A stretch of 31,057 nucleotides of DNA. Origin: a virus. The DNA lies in the IMG/VR virus record IMGVR_UViG_3300017760_000044, positions 1 through 31,057 of that record, one strand, 5' to 3'. Positions 5,257-14,552 of this stretch are shown one piece after another. Under the pieces are notes generated by a model that was given only the letters and a program-made list of their open reading frames with translations, did no database searches and was not told where the DNA came from. The translations under genes and the position numbers were made by a program. Position 1 is the stretch's first letter, and every line of letters begins with the position of its first letter.

Positions 5257-5928
5257 ATGAAGTTAACTATTAACATACCAGAAACTCTAAATGAGGTTAC
5301 TTTAAAGCAATACCAAAAGTGGTTAAAGATTGCTGAGGGTAAAGAACTGGATTCGTTTCTACAACAAAAGATGGTAGAGATATTTTGTAATATACCACTT
5401 AAGCAAGTATTACAAATAAAAGCTACTGATATAAACAACATCTGCGAAGAACTATCAAAGCTATTTAATAACGAACCTAAGTTCATAGATAGGTTTACTT
5501 TAAACGATAAAGAGTTTGGATTTATACCAAAGCTGGATGATATTAGTTTTGGTGAATATGTAGATTTAGATACTTACTTAGCAGATTGGGAGCAGATGAA
5601 CAAAGCTATTGGTGTTTTATATAGGCCAATAACCTACAAGAAGAAACAGCAGTATTTAATAGAAGATTATGAAAGTGCTGAAAAGTACGATATGACAGAA
5701 GTTACTTTAGATATTGTATTTGGTGCTATTGTTTTTTTTTACAGTTTAAAGAACGAATTACAGAAAACTATCCTGAATTATTTAGCAACTCAGAAGGAGG
5801 TAGAGCTGCCTCAGCATCTGCGGGATTCTCTGCAAAATGGGGCTGGTATCAATCTATCTACGGACTTACTAATGGAGATATTCTCAAATACAATGAAATT
5901 ACCAAATCAAAACTACACACCTGTTTAA
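5257..5928 (+). CDS. Tail assembly chaperone, short (frame 0) product
   Basis: A 223-aa frame-0 product opening MKLTINIPETLNEVTLKQYQ. Its first about 165 residues are the N-terminal domain shared with the frameshifted form; after LK at 164-165 the frame-0 tail (ELPQHLRDSLQNGAG...) would be the short form's own end. It is the first gene of the tail module, and in siphoviruses a pair of chaperones (G and G-T in lambda) sits upstream of the tape measure and binds it during tail-tube assembly. Here the tape measure is 5 kb downstream. I assign this role mainly from the frameshift and the C-terminal motif of the long form. Confidence 0.7.
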   Translation: MKLTINIPETLNEVTLKQYQKWLKIAEGKELDSFLQQKMVEIFCNIPLKQVLQIKATDINNICEELSKLFNNEPKFIDRFTLNDKEFGFIPKLDDISFGEYVDLDTYLADWEQMNKAIGVLYRPITYKKKQQYLIEDYESAEKYDMTEVTLDIVFGAIVFFYSLKNELQKTILNYLATQKEVELPQHLRDSLQNGAGINLSTDLLMEIFSNTMKLPNQNYTPV

Positions 5929-5996
5929 TGCATTTAGCATTTGAAAAAGATAAATATGAATTAGAACAACAGATATTAAAAAGAAGCCAACGATGA
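5257..5996 (+). CDS. Tail assembly chaperone, long form made by -1 frameshift
   Basis: The -1 frame is open from 5682 to the stop at 5994-5996 with no useful start codon, so it must be reached from the frame-0 gene. Shifting at TTTAAAG (5745-5751) gives about 246 aa. The -1 part encodes SEGGRAASASAGFS, then KWGWYQSIYGLTNGDILKY and LMHLAFEKDKYELEQQ, which look like the C-terminal domain of phage tail assembly chaperones. Its stop makes an ATGA overlap with the next gene, the standard junction of this genome, which supports the frame. A homopolymer error in the T9 run at 5732-5740 is the alternative: one more T would fuse the frames. Confidence 0.75.
5745..5751 (+). other. -1 slippery heptamer T-TTA-AAG
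   Basis: TTTAAAG lies in the frame-0 register as T TTA AAG, the X-XXY-YYZ arrangement for simultaneous -1 slippage of P- and A-site tRNAs. A run of nine T (5732-5740) twelve bases upstream could also slip. No obvious pseudoknot was worked out downstream. Confidence 0.65.
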
Positions 5997-6259
5997 CAAA
6001 GGATGATATATTAGAAGAATTAACAGAACGCAATTTATTAATTGAGAATGAACACATAATTCTAGTTGATGGCTTTGAAGAAGCATTTTTAGGTATTACA
6101 GCTAACAATCCAGTACAAGCAATATATGATTATTGGATATGTTTAGATTTATTAATACAAAGAGATAATATGGATTTTGATAATGCGATTGATGACTTAG
6201 ATGTATTTATTAATCAAGATTTAGGCCAACACACACCAAGATATATAAAAGTAGTATGA
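5993..6259 (+). CDS. Small acidic tail-module protein
   Basis: An 88-aa acidic protein (NNPVQAIYDYWICLDLLIQR, then FDNAIDDLDVFINQDLGQ). It begins by ATGA overlap with the frameshifted chaperone stop and ends by overlap with the following gene. The position between the chaperones and tail-completion proteins suggests a structural or assembly role. I do not recognise the family. Confidence 0.65.
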   Translation: MTKDDILEELTERNLLIENEHIILVDGFEEAFLGITANNPVQAIYDYWICLDLLIQRDNMDFDNAIDDLDVFINQDLGQHTPRYIKVV

Positions 6260-6711
6260 ACAGTTTTTACAATATAATAGATAAAATAAAAGAAGTAATT
6301 GTTGCAGAACCATTTAACAATGAAATAACATTTGGTGATATAGCTGATATTGATTTAAAGAAGCAGAGCTTGTTTCCGTTGTCGCACGTAATGGTTAATA
6401 ACAGCACAATAAACAACAATTATATAACATTTAATATTACTATCTTCTTTATGGATTTAGTAGATATCAGCAATGAACAAGTAACAGATTTATATAGAGG
6501 CAACGACAACAGGCAAGATATATTAAATACTCAGTTAGCATTAGCAACAAGAGTTATTAGAGTTTTACAAAAAAGTGATTTATATAAAGATAAGTTTGAG
6601 TTAATTAATCCAGCTACTTGCGAACCTTTCACAGAGCGTTTTGACAATATGCTTTGCGGCTGGGCTGTAACTTTTGATTGTGGTACTAATGATGAAATGA
6701 CTTATTGCTAA
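6256..6711 (+). CDS. Tail terminator/completion-like protein
   Basis: A 151-aa protein with a helical N-terminus (YNIIDKIKEVIVAEPF), a hydrophobic beta-strand region (NYITFNITIFFMDLVDIS) and a C-terminal segment FTERFDNMLCGWAVTFDC. Size, mixed fold and place directly before a gp10-like protein match tail terminator or tail completion proteins, but the assignment is from context. It ends TAA at 6709-6711, overlapping the next ATG by one base. Confidence 0.5.
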   Translation: MNSFYNIIDKIKEVIVAEPFNNEITFGDIADIDLKKQSLFPLSHVMVNNSTINNNYITFNITIFFMDLVDISNEQVTDLYRGNDNRQDILNTQLALATRVIRVLQKSDLYKDKFELINPATCEPFTERFDNMLCGWAVTFDCGTNDEMTYC

Positions 6712-7190
6712 TGAGTGAATTTAAAAAGGCATTAGAGAAATACGCTAAGTACGTTATACAACAGTCAAGGAGCAACCTAACTAAAAAGAAAAATAACGCT
6801 TCTAAGCAACTATATAATAGTTTAGAGTATAAAATACAAGGAGATAAGATTTCGTTCCTTAGCGAGAAGTATGGAGAGTTTATAGACAAAGGTGTTAAAG
6901 GTTCTAAATCTACATATCCAGAAAGCTCAGCAAGTCCATTTAAATATACTACTAAACAACCACCAAGTTCAGTATTTGACAAGTGGAGTATAAGAAAGGG
7001 TATTGCACCAAGAGATAGTAAAGGTAGGTTTGTAAGTAGGCAATCATTAAATTTCTTAATTGCAAGAAGTATTAAAAACAAAGGTATTAGAGCAACATTA
7101 TTTTTTACTAAACCATTTGAACGTGGTTTAGATTTATACGGAGATGAAATAGTTGCTGGTTATTTAGAAGATAAATTAGATTTACAATGA
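6711..7190 (+). CDS. Neck/tail completion protein (HK97 gp10-like candidate)
   Basis: A 159-aa basic protein starting MSEFKKALEKYAKYVIQQ. The central YGEFIDKGVKGSKSTYPES and the later RQSLNFLIARSIKNKGIRAT followed by FFTKPFE resemble the gp10/neck protein group of phages, which closes the head-tail joint. The start is chosen at ATG 6711 (TAATG junction with the upstream stop) rather than the TTG at 6705, because one-base overlaps recur here. It overlaps the next gene by 4 nt. Confidence 0.6.
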   Translation: MSEFKKALEKYAKYVIQQSRSNLTKKKNNASKQLYNSLEYKIQGDKISFLSEKYGEFIDKGVKGSKSTYPESSASPFKYTTKQPPSSVFDKWSIRKGIAPRDSKGRFVSRQSLNFLIARSIKNKGIRATLFFTKPFERGLDLYGDEIVAGYLEDKLDLQ

Positions 7191-8317
7191 GTACAATAAT
7201 TAGAACAAGAAGTCCATTTTTCATAAGAACACCACAAGAAGCAGATGCTAATCTAAATTACTTTCAGATAAACATAACTGTATTTGGTGGTTTAAGTTCA
7301 TCTACAGAAATATGTGATGATTTATATGCAACTTACTCACTACAGAAAAAACCATTGGGAGCTGAGAATAGTGTTTCATTTGATATTAGTGAAATAGTTA
7401 ACGACCATATAGAACAAGTATTTACAGGAACTTATGCTTCTGCTAAAAGTTCTATTTGGGTAACTGTAGCAACATCAGCAAGACAAGCAGATGGAACTGT
7501 AATTGGTTCTGTAACATCAAACACTTACTTAGCACAAGAAGGATTCAACAAATTTAAAGAAGGTGTAAACTACACAACAGAACCTATTGCAATGTTAAGT
7601 AGTACTTACATTCAGAATCACAAAGGAAGTACAATTACAATTCCTGTAAATGTAGAAAGGGTTACACAAGTTGAATGGCGAAACGGTACAAGCGTAAGAG
7701 AAACAGACACTTTTACAGACAACGGAAACCAAAACCAAAAGATTCAATTTGCTTTATTTACTGCTGGTACTTTTTTAGACAATGCTTTAATAACTTATGA
7801 TAGTGGAAGCACAACTACAATAACTTTAGAACAAGTAGAAGAATGTAAATATCCAGTTAATAAAATAACATTTGTAAATAGATGGGGTGCTTTACAAGAC
7901 CTATTCTTTTTTAAGAAGTCTACAGAAAATTTAGAAGCAACAAGAGAAACCTTTAACAGAAGTATTTTTGAAGCAAGAGCTGTGCAACTAGACCCACCTG
8001 AAACACCTGGTGATGCTTGCCAAGAATCATTGACATTTAATACTTATTCTACAACAGCACACGCGAAGAAAACTTTTAATGCTAATGCTACAGAATCTAT
8101 TGTTTTAAATACTGGTTTTGTTAACGAATTAATGAATCCATATTTTGAAGAGTTGATGGTTAGTGAATACATTTGGTTAACAGATTCAAGTGCTAACATA
8201 TTCCCAGTTAACTTAAAAGAAAGCTCCTTTGCAAAAAAAACAGGGCTAAACGATAGGTTAATAAACTACACAATGAGTTTTGATAAATCATTTGCTTTAG
8301 TAAACAACATTAGATAG
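7187..8317 (+). CDS. Tail/baseplate structural protein of Bacteroidota-phage type
   Basis: A 376-aa mostly beta-strand protein (MSTIIRTRSPFFIRTPQEAD; NKITFVNRWGALQDLFFFKK; LNDRLINYTMSFDKSFALVN). The NRWGALQDLFFFKK region and the C-terminal FDKSF end give it the look of a conserved tail component seen upstream of a large baseplate-like protein in flavobacterial phages. It has no signal peptide or catalytic motif. Place in the tail operon supports a virion structural role; its exact part is unknown. Confidence 0.6.
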   Translation: MSTIIRTRSPFFIRTPQEADANLNYFQINITVFGGLSSSTEICDDLYATYSLQKKPLGAENSVSFDISEIVNDHIEQVFTGTYASAKSSIWVTVATSARQADGTVIGSVTSNTYLAQEGFNKFKEGVNYTTEPIAMLSSTYIQNHKGSTITIPVNVERVTQVEWRNGTSVRETDTFTDNGNQNQKIQFALFTAGTFLDNALITYDSGSTTTITLEQVEECKYPVNKITFVNRWGALQDLFFFKKSTENLEATRETFNRSIFEARAVQLDPPETPGDACQESLTFNTYSTTAHAKKTFNANATESIVLNTGFVNELMNPYFEELMVSEYIWLTDSSANIFPVNLKESSFAKKTGLNDRLINYTMSFDKSFALVNNIR

Positions 8318-10512
8318 TGCAGAAAGTTATTCTATACATACAGCCACAGTTAAGAAATACAACTACTACACAAGATTTTGTTAGAGTTGATTTAATGGAA
8401 GAAGATTTAATTGAATTAACTCAAGTTATTCAGGATGCAAGAGATATAGAAAAAATATTTACTGATTACAGTAGAACCTTTAATTTACCAGCAAGTAAAA
8501 CTAACAACAAGATTTTTAAGCATTGGTACAACCCAGATATTGATGGTTTTGATAATCAAATATTTTGCAATGCTAGAATAGAATTAAACCACTTACATTT
8601 TAGATTTGGTAAAATAAAATTAGAAGAAGCAGTTTTAAAAAATGGCCAACCTTCAATGTATAAAGTAACTTTCTTTGGAGATACTTTAACATTAACAGAA
8701 TTAATTGAAGAAGATAGTTTAAATAATTTACTATGGTTAAATAACTTTAACCACGTTGCAAGCAATGCCTATATAAAAGATGGTTTAGAAAATGGAAAGA
8801 ATTTTACTGTTAGTGGGGTTACTTATAACGATGCTATAATATATCCATTAATAGCACATTCACAAAGTTATATTTTTGATGATACTAATAATTTAGATAA
8901 TGGTTTAAATTTAAGTGTTGCATCTTCACACCACAATAAAAGAGGAGTATTCCCAGAAGATTTAAAACCAGCAATAACTGTTAAGGTTATTTTAAAAGCT
9001 ATTGAACAGCAGTATGGTATAACATTTAAAACAAGTGAATTTCTAGATTCTTCTGCTATGAATAATTTGTATATGTGGTTGCATAGAGAAAAAGGAAAGT
9101 TAGTTGCTCCAAACAGTAAGGAATTAAAAACTGCTTTTACTTGTACATCAAGCACAGTTAATTGCAATCATTTTAGCTCTAGTTCTCCTCCAATTGGCCC
9201 TCAATCAACTGGTGGTTCTTATATATTTAGTGATAGTAACACAGGAGGACAGCCAGAAGGATTTAATTTTGCAGCTCAAATAATACCAACAGATAATACT
9301 ATTGAATATGCTATTGATATTGTTAATGAAAATGATGGTGTAGTTCAAGCAACATTAGAAGGTGTTACAGGCACTCAATCTTTAAGTGTTGGTTTTGGTT
9401 TTAGTTCAATCAATCCAATAGCACTTGGTCAATCATTTACACTAATAGCCAAAGTAAGAAGTGCAACAACATTAACTTTTGATTCTGTTTTAACGTGCCA
9501 ACACTTTGTATTTAATTCTAGCACATTCACTTATGATACTTTTTTAGGAACATTTACTCAAGATGCTAATTTAACAACTGACCAAACTATTACAATAAGA
9601 AACCAAGTGCCAGATATTAAAGTTCTTGATTTTTTAAGAGCATTTTTTAATATGCATAACTTAACTGCATTTTTAAATTTTAATGGAGAAGTAGTTGTAA
9701 AAACATTAGATAGCTTTTATAGTGATGGAGATACTTTTGACATTACACCATTTGTAAAAACAGATGAGCATACTGTAGGAGCTACAGTTCCATTTAGTGA
9801 AATAGATTTTGAATATGCAGAACCAAAAAGCATTTTAGCACAACAGTTTCTAAACACTAATAACCAAAAATACGGAGAGCTTAACTATTTAGCTGATACA
9901 ACTAAAAGTAAAAAGTATCAAATTAAAATACCTTTTGAACATATGTTATTTGAAAGGCTACAAGATAAAACAAGTAGTGCTTTAACTACTGTGCAAGTAG
10001 GAAGTTTCTTAGATGATAATTTAGAACCAAGTATAGGCCAACCACTTTTATTTTATGGTATATACCAACAGAATCAAGACAATATTAATTTTATATACAA
10101 TACTAGGCCAGCAGTTTATGGAGCTTTAGCAGATAATCCAGCTAATAATTCTGATGTTTTTAATTTAAATGATTATTGGATACCAAGTGTTTGTAATGAA
10201 TTAGGCACATCTTCAACACCACCTACACACAACTTAAATTTTGGTAGTGAAATAAACACCTATACACTAACAGATTATGGTGGTAATAATAACAGTTTAT
10301 TTCAAACATATTATCAAAACTACATAGTAAGAGTATTTAACAAAAGAACAAGAATATTTAAGTTCTCTGCTGTATTGCCTTTAAAAGTTTTACTCACTTT
10401 AACCTTAGATGATTTAATTGTAGTTGGCACAAGAGCTTACACAATAAATAAAATGTCCACCAAATTACAAAGTGGAGAAACCAATTTTGAACTATTAAAC
10501 GAACCAACGTGA
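8317..10512 (+). CDS. Large tail/baseplate-like structural protein
   Basis: A 731-aa protein starting at GTG 8317, which overlaps the upstream TAG by one base. The N-terminal half contains LTQVIQDARDIEKIFTDYSR and TFNLPASKTNNKIFKHWYN, a pattern I associate with a conserved structural protein of Bacteroidota phages. The middle is beta-rich and Ser/Thr-rich; the C-terminus (KFSAVLPLKVLLTLTLDDLI, then NKMSTKLQSGETNFELLNE) looks like a tail-hub or distal-tail fold. It lies upstream of the tape measure, unlike typical siphoviruses where hub genes follow it. Function is inferred from size and position. Confidence 0.6.
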   Translation: MQKVILYIQPQLRNTTTTQDFVRVDLMEEDLIELTQVIQDARDIEKIFTDYSRTFNLPASKTNNKIFKHWYNPDIDGFDNQIFCNARIELNHLHFRFGKIKLEEAVLKNGQPSMYKVTFFGDTLTLTELIEEDSLNNLLWLNNFNHVASNAYIKDGLENGKNFTVSGVTYNDAIIYPLIAHSQSYIFDDTNNLDNGLNLSVASSHHNKRGVFPEDLKPAITVKVILKAIEQQYGITFKTSEFLDSSAMNNLYMWLHREKGKLVAPNSKELKTAFTCTSSTVNCNHFSSSSPPIGPQSTGGSYIFSDSNTGGQPEGFNFAAQIIPTDNTIEYAIDIVNENDGVVQATLEGVTGTQSLSVGFGFSSINPIALGQSFTLIAKVRSATTLTFDSVLTCQHFVFNSSTFTYDTFLGTFTQDANLTTDQTITIRNQVPDIKVLDFLRAFFNMHNLTAFLNFNGEVVVKTLDSFYSDGDTFDITPFVKTDEHTVGATVPFSEIDFEYAEPKSILAQQFLNTNNQKYGELNYLADTTKSKKYQIKIPFEHMLFERLQDKTSSALTTVQVGSFLDDNLEPSIGQPLLFYGIYQQNQDNINFIYNTRPAVYGALADNPANNSDVFNLNDYWIPSVCNELGTSSTPPTHNLNFGSEINTYTLTDYGGNNNSLFQTYYQNYIVRVFNKRTRIFKFSAVLPLKVLLTLTLDDLIVVGTRAYTINKMSTKLQSGETNFELLNEPT

Positions 10513-10646
10513 AAACAATATTAGAAGCATTAGAATTTTGTAAGGAGAATAAGTTATATGATAAACATATAAAAATTGCATTAGGTATTAATAAAGTACC
10601 ACTTACATTTAAAGAAGGATTTAACCAATTAAGAATGAAGAAATGA
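10509..10646 (+). CDS. 45-aa protein with GTG start, between baseplate-like and tape-measure genes
   Basis: GTG 10509 overlaps the upstream stop in a GTGA junction and TGA 10644-10646 overlaps the tape-measure ATG in an ATGA junction, so both ends fit the genome's coupling pattern. The product (MKTILEALEFCKENKLYDKH, then KVPLTFKEGFNQLRMKK) is small, helical and basic at the C-terminus. A small tail-assembly factor is plausible. No family is recognised. Confidence 0.65.
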   Translation: MKTILEALEFCKENKLYDKHIKIALGINKVPLTFKEGFNQLRMKK

Positions 10647-13318
10647 CTAAAGTAGTAAAAGTTATATTAGAAGCAGAAACTGGAAAAGCAAATGCTAATC
10701 TAAACAAGGTTAATAAGAGTTTAAAAACAACTGAGAAACAAGCAAAAGAAACATCTGGAGCAATGTCTTCAGCTTTTAATGCATTGCCAGCATCAATACA
10801 AGGTGCAATTGGTCAAGTTAAAAATCTTGGAACATCTTTTAAAGCATTAGCAGTTGGTGGTGGTGTTGCTGCTATTGCTGGACTTGGTTCTTTATTTGTA
10901 ATGGCAACTAAAAAAGGTGCTGAATTTGCACAAGCATTATCTGGATTAGAAGCTGTACTTGGAGCAAGTGATGCTGAAATGAATCAACTTTCTAACTCAG
11001 CAAAAGAACTTGGTGCATCAACGCAATTTACATCAAAACAAGTTGTTGAATTACAAACAGAATTTGCAAAACTTGGATTTTCAACTAAAGAGATACTTGC
11101 ATCTACAAAAGCAACACTTGATTTAGCTGCTTCTTTAGATGTTGGTTTAGGTGAAGCTGCAATGATAGCTGGTTCTACATTGAGGTCGTTTGGTTTAGAA
11201 GCAGCAGAAACTCAAAGAGTTGTTGATGTGATGGCTTTATCAACGAGTAAATCTGCTTTAGATTATGAAGGTTTAAGAGAGTCTTTAAAAATGGTAGCAC
11301 CTTCTGCAAGAGCTTTGAATGTAGACATTGAAGAAACTACTGCTTTGCTTGGCATTTTAGCTGATAATGGAATAAAAGGCTCGATGGCTGGTACTGGTTT
11401 AGGTAAAACATTTATTGAATTAAATAAAAAAGGCATTCCATTAAATGAGGCGTTAGAGAAAATAAAAAATAGTTCAAATGCTCTTAACGACGCAATTGAC
11501 TTAGTTGGAGATAGAGGTGCAAAATCACTTTTAACTTTAGCTAATAATGCTCCTAAAATAGATGTATTAACTGAATCTTTTAGAAACTCACAAGGAGCAG
11601 CACAAAGATTAGCAGAAACAAGATTGGATAATTTAGCTGGTGATACAACTAAACTTGGTTCAGCTTGGGAAGGTTTTTTATTATCTATTGAAGATGGTGA
11701 AGGATTGTTTAATAGTATAGCAAGAGGTATAGTTCAAGCTACAACATCTCTTTTAAACTTTATAACACCAACTGAAAAACTATCTGAATCTTTAGAAAAA
11801 GAAAGATTGTCTTTGTTTAGAGTGCAAGCTGAATTAGGAAATGTAAATACTACACAAGAAGAAAGAACATCTTTAATTTTAGAATTACAAAAACAATATC
11901 CAAATTATTTAAAAAACATTAATGCTGAAACTGCAAGTAATGAAGATTTAAACGCAGCTATTCAAAAGATAAATAAATCATTAATAAATAAAATATTAAT
12001 ACAAGAAAGAGAAGAAGAAATACAAGAGCAAGCAGAAGAAACTGCAAGCGAATTAAATAAAGTTCTTGATAAAGAAGCGGAAACTCTTGATTATACTGCA
12101 AAATTAAGGCAAAAATATTCTGATTTAGGTATTGAAATAAAAGCAACTTCACCAAATGAAGTTCTTGCTGAATTAAATGAAATTCAAGAAAAAGAAAACA
12201 AATTACGATTAGAAGGTAATGGACAAAATAAACTAAATATTGACCAATTATCTAAACTTGGTAAAGAACAAAATAATTTATTTTTTAAAATAAAAGCATT
12301 AAATGATGCTGAAAAAGATTTTCAAGAAGAACAAGAAAAAGGAAACAATTTAATAAAAGAAAAAGATGCTTTAATGGAGCGTCTTGGTATTACAACTGAT
12401 GATAATACTGAAAAAACAAAAGATAATACAGAAGGTCTTGATGATAATTTAGAAGCAATTGATGAAGTTGAAAAGAAAACAAGAGATTTAATACTTTTAA
12501 AACAACAAGAGCTAAAAGAAATACAAAATACTGAGGCAAAAACAAGAGATGAACTTGCTGCAAGAAATGATAAAGTTAAAGCAATACAAGCAGAGATTAA
12601 AGAGTTACAAAATTTATCTTTAAAAAAACTTGATATTGAAAGATTAGATACAGAATCTTTACCAAAATTACAAAAAAGAGAGGCGCAAAAAGTAGATGTA
12701 AGAACAAGCTCTGAAGAACAAGTTAATAGATATGTAAGAAAAGTTAATGATAATTATACTTCTTATTTTAGAAATCAATCTGAAGAAAGAAAACAAATAA
12801 TATTACAAGAAAATGCTGCAAGACTTGATATTACTTCAAACGTATTAAGTTCAGTTGAAAATTTAACAAGAGCATTTGGAGAAAGAAATGAAGAAAATGC
12901 AAAAAAAGCATTTAATGTACAAAAAGCATTAGGTATTGCTCAAGTAGGAATAAATACTGCATCTGCTATTATGAAAGTAGCTGCTGAGACTACAGACCCA
13001 ACACCAGTTCAAGCATTTAGAGTTGGTAATATGATTGCTATGGGAGTAGCTGGCGCTGCACAAATTGCTGCAATTGCAATGCAAAAATTTCAACCATCTG
13101 GAGGTACTGCATCAACAACAACACCAAGTTTTGATACATCTGGAGGTGCAACTTCACCAACACAACCACCAAGTTTTAATGTAGTAGGGCAATCAGGATT
13201 TAACCAAGTAGATGGAGCATTAGGCCAGCAACAACCAGTTCAAGCATTTGTAGTGGCTGGAGATGTAACTACGGCACAACAGCTAAATAATAATACAATA
13301 CAACAAGCAACTTTTTAA
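10643..13318 (+). CDS. Tail tape measure protein
   Basis: An 891-aa protein with a tape-measure core. The N-terminal coiled region (ANLNKVNKSLKTTEKQAKET) is followed by a Gly/Ala-rich hydrophobic segment (about residues 67-90) and a conserved block at about 95-300 containing LEAVLGASDAEMNQLSNSAK, STLRSFGLEAAETQRVVDVM and GDRGAKSLLTLANN, which matches the phage tail tape measure family (TIGR01760-like). Residues about 380-700 are long coiled coils, then a second hydrophobic stretch near 765-805 (KALGIAQVGINTASAIMKVA). By the usual rule of about 0.15 nm per residue the tail would be roughly 130 nm. It sets tail length and probably assists DNA entry. Confidence 0.9.
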   Translation: MTKVVKVILEAETGKANANLNKVNKSLKTTEKQAKETSGAMSSAFNALPASIQGAIGQVKNLGTSFKALAVGGGVAAIAGLGSLFVMATKKGAEFAQALSGLEAVLGASDAEMNQLSNSAKELGASTQFTSKQVVELQTEFAKLGFSTKEILASTKATLDLAASLDVGLGEAAMIAGSTLRSFGLEAAETQRVVDVMALSTSKSALDYEGLRESLKMVAPSARALNVDIEETTALLGILADNGIKGSMAGTGLGKTFIELNKKGIPLNEALEKIKNSSNALNDAIDLVGDRGAKSLLTLANNAPKIDVLTESFRNSQGAAQRLAETRLDNLAGDTTKLGSAWEGFLLSIEDGEGLFNSIARGIVQATTSLLNFITPTEKLSESLEKERLSLFRVQAELGNVNTTQEERTSLILELQKQYPNYLKNINAETASNEDLNAAIQKINKSLINKILIQEREEEIQEQAEETASELNKVLDKEAETLDYTAKLRQKYSDLGIEIKATSPNEVLAELNEIQEKENKLRLEGNGQNKLNIDQLSKLGKEQNNLFFKIKALNDAEKDFQEEQEKGNNLIKEKDALMERLGITTDDNTEKTKDNTEGLDDNLEAIDEVEKKTRDLILLKQQELKEIQNTEAKTRDELAARNDKVKAIQAEIKELQNLSLKKLDIERLDTESLPKLQKREAQKVDVRTSSEEQVNRYVRKVNDNYTSYFRNQSEERKQIILQENAARLDITSNVLSSVENLTRAFGERNEENAKKAFNVQKALGIAQVGINTASAIMKVAAETTDPTPVQAFRVGNMIAMGVAGAAQIAAIAMQKFQPSGGTASTTTPSFDTSGGATSPTQPPSFNVVGQSGFNQVDGALGQQQPVQAFVVAGDVTTAQQLNNNTIQQATF

Positions 13319-13329
13319 AATAAAATACA

Positions 13330-14550
13330 ATGGATATAATAGAATTAATATTAGATGAAGAGAATGAAGAGATGGTTGGAATAGATGCGGTTAGCATTGT
13401 AGAGAATCCAGCTATTGAATCAGATTTTATAACATTAGCAAGTGAAGAAATACAACTTGCAAAAATAGATGAAGAAAAAAAACTGCTTCTTGGTGCAGCT
13501 TTAATACCAAACAAGCCAATATTTAGAAAGCGTAATGATACAACATTTTATGTTTATTTTTCTAAAGATACAGTTAGAAGAGCAAGCGAATTATTCTTCC
13601 AAAACAGTAATCAAAACAATGCAACCTTAGAACACCAAATGAGTGTTAATGGTTTAACTGTTGTAGAATCTTGGATAGTAGAAGATACTAAAATGGATAA
13701 ATCTGCTAAGTATGGTTTAGAAATGCCTGAAGGTACTTGGATGATTTCAATGAAAGTAGAGAATGATGAAATTTGGAATGATTATGTTAAAACTGGCAAA
13801 GTAAAAGGTTTTAGTATTGAGGGTTACTTTGCTGATAAAGCACAAATTAAAAAACCAGATACAAAATCAGAGATGCAAGCTATTGAAGAAGAAGAAGCTG
13901 AATATATGCTTAGTAATATTAAGGCACTAATTAAGAAAGATAAAAGAACTAAATCAGGTAAGAAAATAGAATTAGAAACTTATAACGATTATCCACAAGC
14001 AGTTAGTAATAATGCTAAACGAGGTATTGAACTAAATGAAAAAGTTAATAATAAATGTGCAACACAAGTTGGTAAAATAAGAGCGCAACAATTAGCACAA
14101 AAAGAAAATATCAGTTTACAAACTTTAAAAAGGATGTATTCATATTTAAGCAGAGCGCAAGAATATTATGATGAAGGAGATAAAGAAGCGTGTGGTACAA
14201 TTAGTTATTTATTATGGGGTGGTAAAGCTGGTTTAAGATGGAGTGAAAGCAAGTTAAAAGAACTTGGTGAAATTAATTTATCTTCTATGGTAGTAGATGA
14301 GACGTTTGCTATTATTGATGATAGATTAGCTTATAGCACACAAGAAAAAGCTGAGGAGATGGCACAGAATATTGGTTGTGAGGGTTTTCACGTTCACGAG
14401 TTTGAAGGTAAAGAATGGTATATGCCTTGTAAAGAACATATTGTTGAGGCTGGTAAAACAACTAAATCACCTTGTTGGGATGGATATGAACAAAAAGGAT
14501 GGCAAACAATAAACGGAAAAAGAAGGCCTAATTGTGTAAAAAAGAAATAA
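13330..14550 (+). CDS. Prohead protease (XkdF-like) with two extra C-terminal modules
   Basis: A 406-aa protein. The N-terminal part (GIDAVSIVENPAIESDFI at 17-34) and the pairing of H102 (ATLEHQMS) with S162 (VKGFSIEGYF) fit XkdF-like/caudoviral prohead serine proteases, which mature the capsid. A second helical module follows at about 208-312 (DYPQAVSNNAKRGIELNEK; RMYSYLSRAQEYYDEGDKEA; YLLWGGKAGLRWSESKLKEL). A third, Cys/His-rich module is at 345-406 (CEGFHVHEFEGKEWYMPCKE; SPCWDGYEQKGW). The gene opens the head module. The last modules are probably not needed for proteolysis and may be metal-binding. Confidence 0.75.
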   Translation: MDIIELILDEENEEMVGIDAVSIVENPAIESDFITLASEEIQLAKIDEEKKLLLGAALIPNKPIFRKRNDTTFYVYFSKDTVRRASELFFQNSNQNNATLEHQMSVNGLTVVESWIVEDTKMDKSAKYGLEMPEGTWMISMKVENDEIWNDYVKTGKVKGFSIEGYFADKAQIKKPDTKSEMQAIEEEEAEYMLSNIKALIKKDKRTKSGKKIELETYNDYPQAVSNNAKRGIELNEKVNNKCATQVGKIRAQQLAQKENISLQTLKRMYSYLSRAQEYYDEGDKEACGTISYLLWGGKAGLRWSESKLKELGEINLSSMVVDETFAIIDDRLAYSTQEKAEEMAQNIGCEGFHVHEFEGKEWYMPCKEHIVEAGKTTKSPCWDGYEQKGWQTINGKRRPNCVKKK

Positions 14551-14552
14551 TT

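Noticed and set aside
5627-5636. CAATAACCTA shared between the tail chaperone gene and the leader repeat
   Set aside because: A 10-nt match of AT-rich sequence within a coding region; expected by chance and without the flanking stems.
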